This document shows positions 57,969-64,000 of a stretch of 64,000 nucleotides of DNA, in pieces. This DNA is from Pseudomonas sp. GM74 (GTDB lineage Bacteria > Pseudomonadota > Gammaproteobacteria > Pseudomonadales > Pseudomonadaceae). The stretch spans positions 1 through 64,000 of the forward strand of contig NZ_AKJG01000045.1 in assembly GCF_000282455.1 (NCBI RefSeq). Reading direction: 5' to 3'. Position 1 is the first letter of the stretch. Each line of letters begins with the position of its first letter. A program made the position numbers and the translations under genes. The notes under the pieces were generated by a model. The model searched no databases. It had not been told where the DNA came from and was given only the letters and a program-made list of their open reading frames with translations.

Positions 57969-58889
57969 TCAGGCTTTCTTGTTATCGAAAGTGGCCTTGA
58001 CGATTTCGCCAATGCCACCCACCGCGCCGATCATCGAACTGGCCTCCAGCGGCATCAGGATCACTTTGCTGTTGTTGGCCGAAGACAACTTGCCCAGGGC
58101 ATCGATGTACTTCTGCGCCACGAAGTAGTTGACCGCCTGCACGTTGCCGCTGGCGATCGCCTCGGACACCACTTTGGTCGCCTGGGCTTCTGCCGCGGCT
58201 TGCCGCTCCCGGGCTTCGGCCTCCAGGAAGGCGGCCTGGCGACTGCCTTCGGCTTCGAGGATCTGCGCCTGCTTCTTGCCTTCGGCGGTCAGGATCGCGG
58301 CGGCGCGCAGACCTTCGGCCTCAAGAATTTGCGCACGCTTGATCCGCTCGGCTTTCATCTGCCCCGACATCGCCGCCATCAGGTCGGCGGGCGGGCTGAT
58401 GTCCTTGATCTCGATGCGGGTAATCTTGATGCCCCACGGCGCGGTCGCTTCATCGACGGTGCGCAGCAGTTTTTCGTTGATCCCGTCACGCTGGCTGAGC
58501 ATGGCGTCGAGTTCCATCGAACCGAGCACCGTACGGATGTTGGTTTGCAGCAGGTTACGGATGGCGTGCTCAAGGTTGTTCACCTCGTAGGCGGCCTGAG
58601 CCGTGTTGACCACCTGGAAGAAGCATACGGCGTCGATCTGTACCGTGGCGTTGTCGGCGGTGATGACTTCCTGTGGCGGAATATCCAGCACGCTTTCCAT
58701 CACATTCATCTTGCGCCCGATGCGGTCCATGACCGGAACGATGACGTTCAGCCCCGGCTTGAGCGTGTTGGTGTAGCGCCCGAAACGCTCGACGGTCCAT
58801 TCAAAGCCCTGGGGCACCACCTTGAAACCCATGAACAGAATGGCGACCACCAGGCCGACGAAAAGCAAAAGCACACTACCGATCTGCAT
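57969..58889 (-). CDS. SPFH/stomatin-type protein (QmcA-like)
   Basis: A 306-residue membrane scaffold protein. One N-terminal hydrophobic helix (about 3-20), then the SPFH/band-7 domain: [60 protein letters not shown] and [16 protein letters not shown]. The C-terminal part is a long AE-rich helix (about 190-250) used for oligomerisation. It pairs with nfeD downstream. The start at 58889 ([10 protein letters not shown]) is the family start. Confidence 0.95.
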   Translation of the reverse strand: MQIGSVLLLFVGLVVAILFMGFKVVPQGFEWTVERFGRYTNTLKPGLNVIVPVMDRIGRKMNVMESVLDIPPQEVITADNATVQIDAVCFFQVVNTAQAAYEVNNLEHAIRNLLQTNIRTVLGSMELDAMLSQRDGINEKLLRTVDEATAPWGIKITRIEIKDISPPADLMAAMSGQMKAERIKRAQILEAEGLRAAAILTAEGKKQAQILEAEGSRQAAFLEAEARERQAAAEAQATKVVSEAIASGNVQAVNYFVAQKYIDALGKLSSANNSKVILMPLEASSMIGAVGGIGEIVKATFDNKKA

Positions 58890-58973
58890 AACGATTCCTT
58901 GTTGATGTGTGGATCTGTGGAGTTGCGATCGTTGGAGTGTAGCTGTGCCGATGCCGGACAAGTACGGCCAGGC

Positions 58974-60758
58974 TCAGTTCTGTTCGCTCTGGGGTGTCAC
59001 GCGCAGAACCTCCTCGATGGTCGTCAGTCCGGCGGCGACCTTTTGCGCCCCTGACAGCCGCAGGCTGCGCATGCCTTCCTTGAATGCCTGGCGCCGCACG
59101 GCCAGCAGATCGGTGTCGGGACTGATCAACGCCTTGATGCCATCGCTCAGCTGCATGATTTCGTAGACCCCGGCACGGCCGCGATAACCGGTGTCGCGGC
59201 ATTCCACGCAACCGGTGGCTCGCTGGGCATTGGTTGGCAGGGGGGCTTGCCAGGGGCGGGTCAGGGTTTGCCAGTCGTCTTCGCCCAGCGTCAGCGACGC
59301 CTTGCAGTGCGGGCACAGGGTTCGCACCAGTCGCTGGGCCATGACGCCAAGCACCGTGGCCTTGATCAGGTAGTGCGGCACGCCGAGTTCCAGCAGCCGG
59401 CTGATGGCGCTGGGCGCGTCGTTGGTGTGCAGGGTCGACAGCACCAGGTGCCCGGTGAGCGCCGCCTGGATCGCCATCTCCGCGGTTTCGAGGTCGCGGA
59501 TCTCGCCGATCATGATGATGTCCGGGTCTTGCCGCATCAGCGCGCGCACGCCGGCGGCGAAGGTAAGGTCGATGTTGTGCTGGACCTGCATCTGGTTGAA
59601 CGCCGGCTCGACCATTTCGATCGGGTCTTCGATGGTGCAGAGGTTGACCTCGGGCGTCGCCAGTTTTTTCAGGGTGGTGTAGAGGGTGGTGGTCTTGCCC
59701 GAACCCGTCGGACCGGTGACGAGGATGATGCCGTGGGGCTGGCGGGTCATGTCCTGCCAGCGGCGCAGGTCGTCGACTGAAAAGCCGAGCTGGTCGAAGT
59801 CCTTGAGCAATACTTCCGGATCGAAGATCCGCATGACCATTTTTTCGCCGAAGGCGGTGGGCAGTGTCGACAAACGCAGTTCGACTTCACCGCCGTCCGG
59901 GGTCTTGGTTTTGACCCGGCCGTCCTGGGGTTTGCGTTTCTCCGCGACGTTCATGCGTCCCAGGGTTTTCAGGCGACTGACGATGGCCATGGTGACCTGG
60001 GGCGGGAATTGATAGACGTTGTGCAGCACGCCGTCGATGCGAAAGCGCACCGTGCCTTGCTCGCGCCGGGGCTCGATGTGGATGTCGCTGGCGCGCTGCT
60101 GAAACGCGTACTGGAACAGCCAGTCGACGATATTGACGATGTGTGCGTCGTTGGCGTCCGGCTCCTGGTCGCTGGCGCCGAGGTTGAGCAACTGTTCGAA
60201 ATTGCCAAGGGTACTGACTTGTGGGTCGGCGCTGTTCGCCCCGGTGACCGATTTGGCCAGGCGGAAGAATTCGACGCTCAAGCGCTGGATGTCCACCGGG
60301 TTGGCCACCACACGCTTGATCGGCAACTTGAGCACGTGGGTCAGGTCAGCCTCCCAGCCACTGACATAAGGCTGGGCGCTGGCCACGGTGACCGCCTCGC
60401 GGTCGATCGCTACCGCGAGGATCTTGTGGCGCTGGGCGAAGGCATAGGACATCAGCGGGGTCACGGCCGCGACGTTGATTTTCAGTGGGTCGATGCGCAG
60501 GTAAGGCTGGCCGGCCTGCCGGGATAACCACAGGGTCAGGCTCTCGAGGTCCAGCGGTTTGCCGGGACGGCTGAGATCGTCCAGCTGTTGGCTGGCAATG
60601 AACTCCAGCGGATGCATCTGGCCAAGGGAGGCGTTGCGGCGGCGGGCATTGAGCGCGTGTTCGGCCGAATCCTGACTGATAAAGCCCTGGGCGACCAGTT
60701 CGCGCAGCAGGTCATTGAGATCCAGCCAGCGGTCCTGAAAGGCGAGTTGTACGGACAT
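58974..60758 (-). CDS. orphan type II secretion/pilus assembly ATPase (GspE/PulE family)
   Basis: A 594-residue AAA-type ATPase. The N-terminal T2SSE domain (about 20-170) is followed by the motor: DIHIEPRREQGTVRFRIDGV, Walker A VTGPTGSGKTTTLYTTL, the Asp box TIEDPIEMVEP, Walker B PDIIMIGEIRDLETAEMA and the His box GHLVLSTLHTNDAPSAI. A CxxC pair (CPHC and CVEC) forms the zinc module of GspE. The start at 60758 has AAGGAG upstream. No secretin, pseudopilin or platform gene lies in the window, so partner proteins are elsewhere or the role has changed. It matches a lone ATPase gene in the same region of P. aeruginosa. Confidence 0.93.
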   Translation of the reverse strand: MSVQLAFQDRWLDLNDLLRELVAQGFISQDSAEHALNARRRNASLGQMHPLEFIASQQLDDLSRPGKPLDLESLTLWLSRQAGQPYLRIDPLKINVAAVTPLMSYAFAQRHKILAVAIDREAVTVASAQPYVSGWEADLTHVLKLPIKRVVANPVDIQRLSVEFFRLAKSVTGANSADPQVSTLGNFEQLLNLGASDQEPDANDAHIVNIVDWLFQYAFQQRASDIHIEPRREQGTVRFRIDGVLHNVYQFPPQVTMAIVSRLKTLGRMNVAEKRKPQDGRVKTKTPDGGEVELRLSTLPTAFGEKMVMRIFDPEVLLKDFDQLGFSVDDLRRWQDMTRQPHGIILVTGPTGSGKTTTLYTTLKKLATPEVNLCTIEDPIEMVEPAFNQMQVQHNIDLTFAAGVRALMRQDPDIIMIGEIRDLETAEMAIQAALTGHLVLSTLHTNDAPSAISRLLELGVPHYLIKATVLGVMAQRLVRTLCPHCKASLTLGEDDWQTLTRPWQAPLPTNAQRATGCVECRDTGYRGRAGVYEIMQLSDGIKALISPDTDLLAVRRQAFKEGMRSLRLSGAQKVAAGLTTIEEVLRVTPQSEQN

Positions 60759-60848
60759 GCGGGCTCCTTTTAAACGACAGTGCGCAAAGGATAGCCGTGG
60801 CCCGGCTGACCGCTGGGCCACTACCCGATGAAGCCGTTTCGGAGTTTT

Positions 60849-61187
60849 TCAGCCCGCCGCTTGAGTCGCTTCGGCCCAAGGGGAATCAGCTTCTTGCAGC
60901 TCTACCGAGCAGACGCTGATCAGGTTACGAAGTTTTTCCGCAATCACTTGCGCGCGGTGCCAGCTCAAACCGTCGATGACGATCCCGATGCTCAGCCAGT
61001 CATCCTGATGCTGCACCTTGACCTGTTCCGGCGTGAGCATTTGCAAAGCGAACAAGTTAAGAGCGCGACACAGCAGGTCCGGTTCTGCCTCGGCCAGCAT
61101 TTGATAGTGAACCCGGCAATGGGCGTTGCCGACGTTCCATACATCGGCGCGGGCAGGTGGGGTGTTCACGGCTTCGAGATACGGCAT
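60849..61187 (-). CDS. conserved hypothetical protein (112 aa)
   Basis: A soluble protein with no signal peptide or membrane segment. Residues RVHYQMLAEAEPDLLCRALN look like an alpha-beta fold related to ACT/AsnC-type ligand domains, but this is only an impression. HQDDWLSIGIVIDGLSWHRA follows. It lies 90 bases after the ATPase start region on the same strand and is divergent from the Lrp-type regulator, so it might be its target. GGAGCCTG provides a binding site before the ATG. I do not recognise the family. Confidence 0.78.
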   Translation of the reverse strand: MPYLEAVNTPPARADVWNVGNAHCRVHYQMLAEAEPDLLCRALNLFALQMLTPEQVKVQHQDDWLSIGIVIDGLSWHRAQVIAEKLRNLISVCSVELQEADSPWAEATQAAG

Positions 61188-61313
61188 GGTCAGGCTCCAA
61201 AATCACTGGAGAAATGTTTACATCCTGTGCCGGGTATTTCTTCTCTATGATTGGCTGTAATCCACAGATGATGAATCAAACAATTCACTTGTTATTCAGT
61301 TAAGGGTTTTTTT

Positions 61314-61778
61314 ATGCAAAGCGAACTGGACAGCTACGACCGAAAGATCCTCGCCTTGCTGCAAGAGGACGCTTCGCTTTCCAGCGCACAGATCGCCGAG
61401 CAGGTGGGTCTCTCGCAATCGCCGTGCTGGCGACGGATTCAGCGGATGAAAGAGGAGGGCATCATTCGCGGTCAGGTGACCTTGCTCGACCGCAAGAAAA
61501 TCGGCCTGAACACGCAGATTTTCGCGGAGGTGAAACTCAATGCCCACGGGCGTTCGAACTTCACCGAATTCACCGAGGCGATTCGCGGCTTTCCGGAGGT
61601 GCTGGAGTGTTACGTGCTGATGGGGGCGGTGGACTTCTTGCTGCGGATTGTCACGGCGGACATCGAGGCTTACGAGCGCTTCTTCTTTGAGAAGCTGTCG
61701 ATGGTGCCGGGGATTCAGGAGGTCAATTCGATCGTGGCATTGTCGGAGATCAAGTCGACCACCAGTTTGCCGGTCTGA
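61314..61778 (+). CDS. Lrp/AsnC family transcriptional regulator
   Basis: A 154-residue regulator. The N-terminal helix-turn-helix is LDSYDRKILALLQEDASLSS followed by AQIAEQVGLSQSPCWRRIQRM; the C-terminal RAM domain (about 65-150) binds an amino acid effector, with FPEVLECYVLMGAVDFLLRI and the LSMVPGIQEVNSIVAL segment. The ATG follows a T-run with AAGGG upstream. It is divergent from the small hypothetical gene and followed by a REP doublet. Confidence 0.94.
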   Translation: MQSELDSYDRKILALLQEDASLSSAQIAEQVGLSQSPCWRRIQRMKEEGIIRGQVTLLDRKKIGLNTQIFAEVKLNAHGRSNFTEFTEAIRGFPEVLECYVLMGAVDFLLRIVTADIEAYERFFFEKLSMVPGIQEVNSIVALSEIKSTTSLPV

Positions 61779-61800
61779 TGTTTTGTGGTGAATGTGCGGG

Positions 61801-61884
61801 CCTCTTCGCGAGCAAGCCCGCTCCCACACTGGATCTGTGATCGACACAAATCCCCTGTGGGAGCGAGCTTGCTCGCGATGGCGG
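61801..61884. repeat. REP doublet with mixed arms
   Basis: First arm CTTCGCGAGCAAGCCCGCTC, second arm GTGGGAGCGAGCTTGCTCGC. The two arms belong to slightly different variants, suggesting independent insertion or gene conversion. Lies between the convergent Lrp-type regulator and CYTH-CHAD gene. Confidence 0.9.
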
Positions 61885-61886
61885 TA

Positions 61887-63254
61887 TTACAGACGCAGCA
61901 GCATTTTCCAGGCACGGTTCTGATACACCGCAATCGCCTGCTGCTTGCGCGCATCCAGGACTTCATCGGTGATCGATTCGTTGGCCAGTTGCGCCAGTTT
62001 GTTCAGCTCGCCGTAGAGGCGATCCATTTCCGGGATCTCCAGCACGTTACGCGCATGGTGCAGCCAGACCTGGATGCGCTCGATGCGCGGCAGTTGCTCG
62101 GCCAGGTCTTCCGGCTGTTGCTGGTAACGTTGCAGTTGCAACGAAGTGGCTTCTTCGCCCAGCAGGCGCGGCAACCAGCTGCCCAGTTGCGCAGCGCCCT
62201 GGCGATTGCCACGGGTGTTGCGGTCGGCGGCCCAGGTGCGGGCCAGCAACCAGCGGGAGGTGGTCAGGGAGAACAGCCCCCAGCGCGGGTCTTCGAGTTC
62301 TTCGAGGAACTGCTCGGGCGCGGCTTTGCGCACGTCTTCATCTTCCAGGCCGGCCTGGACAAGCGGGCGCCAGTCTTCCAGCAAGGCATCGAGGGCGATA
62401 CGCAGATCGTGGGTCGACTGACGCGGAGCGGCCTGGCCCAGGCTGCTGATCAGCGCGCGCATTTCCGCGAGGCATTCGACCCAGTCCTGCAACAGGCGCC
62501 AGTGACCATTGAAGCGATACTGCTCGGCCAGACGCTGGCTGCTGCCCAGCAAATGCCAGCTCAACGCGGCGAACGCGTCGTCCAGCGGCGTTTCGGCGGT
62601 GATCTGCGGCGCCGGCAGGCTCAATGAATAACTGTGGGCGTCGTGCAGGCGGTAACCGCGCTCGGCCTTGCTGATGTCGCAAGGCATCAGGGCCAGTTTC
62701 TCGGCCAGCTCGGCGGCCAGTTCCAGCAGGGCTGCCGGCTCGCCTTCGCGCAGTTCCAGTTCCAGCTCGCAGATTTCTTCTTTCTGCTTGCCGACCACGA
62801 CGTGGCCCAGGTCCAGCGCGGCTTCGATGACCACTTTAGTCTTGCCGCGACCCCAGGCGATTTCCGCGCGTTCTCGGACGAAGTCGGTGGTGAAGATCGG
62901 CTTCAGGGTCTTCTTGTCGAGCTCGGCCAGTTCCTCGGGCCAGCATTCGCCGTCGAGTTTTTTCAGGTCCAGCTTGGCTTTGGGCAGGTTCCAGTCGTAC
63001 TCGTTACGAACGGACAGGCCGGCGACGCTCTGGCCGCGGGTCTTGAGGGTCTGAATCACTTCGTCGCCATCCTTGCGCAGGCGCAGGGCGACTTTGGCCT
63101 GGGCCAGGTCGCGCTCAGGCGTGTCGAAGTACTGGTTCATCAACTCACGGCGTTCCCAGCCACTTTTGTTGCGTTTTTTCAGTAACGGGTGCTCGCGCAG
63201 GGCGGCGAGGGTTTCGCGGCTGACGCGGAGTTTGATTTCGGTTTCTTTCTGCAT
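61887..63254 (-). CDS. CYTH-CHAD inorganic triphosphatase (YgiF-like)
   Basis: A 455-residue protein with an N-terminal CYTH tunnel (about 1-200) beginning KETEIKLRVSRETLAAL, the ExExK signature, with LRLRKDGDEVIQTLKTRG and CELELELREGEPAALLEL for phosphates and metal. The C-terminal CHAD domain (about 225-450) is helical with conserved histidines (STHDLRIALDALLEDW; VWLHHARNVLE). E. coli YgiF hydrolyses inorganic tripolyphosphate, and CHAD domains bind polyphosphate, which fits the ppk and ppx genes in the same window. It is divergent from argE. Confidence 0.93.
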   Translation of the reverse strand: MQKETEIKLRVSRETLAALREHPLLKKRNKSGWERRELMNQYFDTPERDLAQAKVALRLRKDGDEVIQTLKTRGQSVAGLSVRNEYDWNLPKAKLDLKKLDGECWPEELAELDKKTLKPIFTTDFVRERAEIAWGRGKTKVVIEAALDLGHVVVGKQKEEICELELELREGEPAALLELAAELAEKLALMPCDISKAERGYRLHDAHSYSLSLPAPQITAETPLDDAFAALSWHLLGSSQRLAEQYRFNGHWRLLQDWVECLAEMRALISSLGQAAPRQSTHDLRIALDALLEDWRPLVQAGLEDEDVRKAAPEQFLEELEDPRWGLFSLTTSRWLLARTWAADRNTRGNRQGAAQLGSWLPRLLGEEATSLQLQRYQQQPEDLAEQLPRIERIQVWLHHARNVLEIPEMDRLYGELNKLAQLANESITDEVLDARKQQAIAVYQNRAWKMLLRL

Positions 63255-63411
63255 GGCCGGAAAATCCAGGATCGGGAGCGCAGCCGGGGGAATGTGTGGC
63301 TGCCAAGGTCGTGCAGTGTACAGGACTCAAGGTTAGTACGCGCCGAGACGGTTTATTCCTGTCATCGGTTGGTTCTATGATGGACCTCAATTCGGGTGCC
63401 GGGAGTCAGCG

Positions 63412-64000
63412 ATGCCATTGCCATCGATGAAAGAACAATTCGCTGCGTTGATCGCCGCACCGTCGGTCAGTTGCACACAGCCCAGTCTCGATCAAACCAA
63501 CCGCCCGGTCATCGACCTGCTGGCGACGTGGCTCGGTGAGTTGGGCTTTACCTGCGAGATCCAGCAGGTCAGCCCCGGCAAGTTCAACCTGCTGGCCAGT
63601 TTCGGCTCCGGCCCCGGCGGCCTGGTGCTGGCCGGGCACAGCGACACCGTGCCGTTCGACGGCGCGCTGTGGCAAACCGACCCGCTGAAGCTGACTGAAG
63701 TCGACGGTCGTTGGGTCGGCCTGGGCAGTTGCGACATGAAGGGTTTTTTCGCCCTCGCCATCGAGGCGGTCAAACCGCTGCTCGATCAGCCGTTCAAACA
63801 GCCGTTGCTGATTCTTGCCACTTGCGACGAAGAAAGTTCGATGTCCGGCGCCCGCGCGTTGGCCGAAGCGGGGCGGCCGTTGGGGCGGGCGGCGGTGATC
63901 GGCGAGCCGACCGGGCTCAAGCCGATCCGCATGCACAAGGGCATCATGATGGAGCGCATCGACATCCTCGGGCAGAGTGGTCACTCCTCTGACCCGCGCC
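63412..64000 (+). CDS. argE: acetylornithine deacetylase, N-terminal part (runs off the window)
   Basis: The first 196 codons of an M20 family metallohydrolase that releases ornithine from N-acetylornithine. Zinc ligands are visible in LVLAGHSDTVPFDG (H and the catalytic D), LGSCDMKGFFALAIEAV and ATCDEESSMSGARAL; the product likely forms a dimer through the domain cut by the window end. GGAG lies seven bases before the ATG. argH is at the other end of this window, so two arginine genes bracket it. ArgE is favoured by P. aeruginosa gene order; a related M20 peptidase is possible. Confidence 0.9.
   Translation, partial: MPLPSMKEQFAALIAAPSVSCTQPSLDQTNRPVIDLLATWLGELGFTCEIQQVSPGKFNLLASFGSGPGGLVLAGHSDTVPFDGALWQTDPLKLTEVDGRWVGLGSCDMKGFFALAIEAVKPLLDQPFKQPLLILATCDEESSMSGARALAEAGRPLGRAAVIGEPTGLKPIRMHKGIMMERIDILGQSGHSSDPR

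Overview
This window is core chromosome of a fluorescent pseudomonad, most likely the Pseudomonas fluorescens group. The evidence is protein-level similarity to Pseudomonas housekeeping genes (AlgR, AlgQ, AlgP, HemB, Rho, GcvTHP), gene order close to the P. aeruginosa argH-to-argE region as I remember it, GC-rich third codon positions, and many copies of the short REP palindrome typical of this group. I see no prophage, insertion sequence, CRISPR array, tRNA or rRNA.

Layout. 1-8.1 kb: a small hypothetical gene, a glutathione S-transferase, argH, then algR and the heme operon hemC-hemD-hemX-hemY. 8.1-14.6 kb: dsbB-type gene, algQ/rsd, a secreted FKBP isomerase, the Lys/Ala/Pro-rich algP, a DUF2390 gene, a YheS-type ABC-F ATPase and a short MscS channel. 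14.8-20.8 kb: a LysE exporter, a cytochrome c-FTR1 iron permease, yaiI, elbB, a sterol-desaturase-like enzyme and a DedA protein. 20.8-25.9 kb: hemB-ppk facing ppx, with a Pho-box-like array before hemB. 26.2-30 kb: a four-gene polar amino acid ABC transporter and a divergent FadR-type regulator. 30-36.6 kb: trxA, rho, an O-acyltransferase, ubiD and a flavin/2Fe-2S reductase. 37-41.5 kb: chaC, glpT, a decayed gene fragment, a quinone oxidoreductase, a FliL-like protein and an EVE protein. 41.7-48 kb: a 51-residue membrane protein, ygfA, 6S RNA, zapA, a ZapB-like protein, ygfB, pepP and two ubiquinone-type monooxygenases. 48.2-51 kb: an iron(III) ABC binding protein and permease. 51.1-56.9 kb: gcvT, gcvH and gcvP with an ArnB-like aminotransferase reversed between gcvH and gcvP. 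57-64 kb: a DUF2388 protein, nfeD-qmcA, an orphan GspE-type ATPase, a small hypothetical, an Lrp regulator, a CYTH-CHAD triphosphatase and the start of argE.

Themes. Heme synthesis (hemB, hemC, hemD, hemX, hemY), polyphosphate turnover (ppk/ppx plus a CYTH triphosphatase), ubiquinone synthesis (ubiD, ubiH, a second UbiH-family enzyme), iron uptake (FTR1 and an FbpAB-type pair) and glycine cleavage dominate. Thirteen REP doublets sit almost exclusively between genes, often between convergent pairs or at operon ends.

Most of the window is ordinary. The points I would look at again are: AlgR without the AlgZ/FimS kinase beside it and with the receiver switch threonine replaced by alanine; an 11-bp-phased Pho-box-like array before hemB-ppk; an aminotransferase splitting the glycine cleavage genes; and a decayed coding fragment beside glpT. 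I found no system I can call undescribed.
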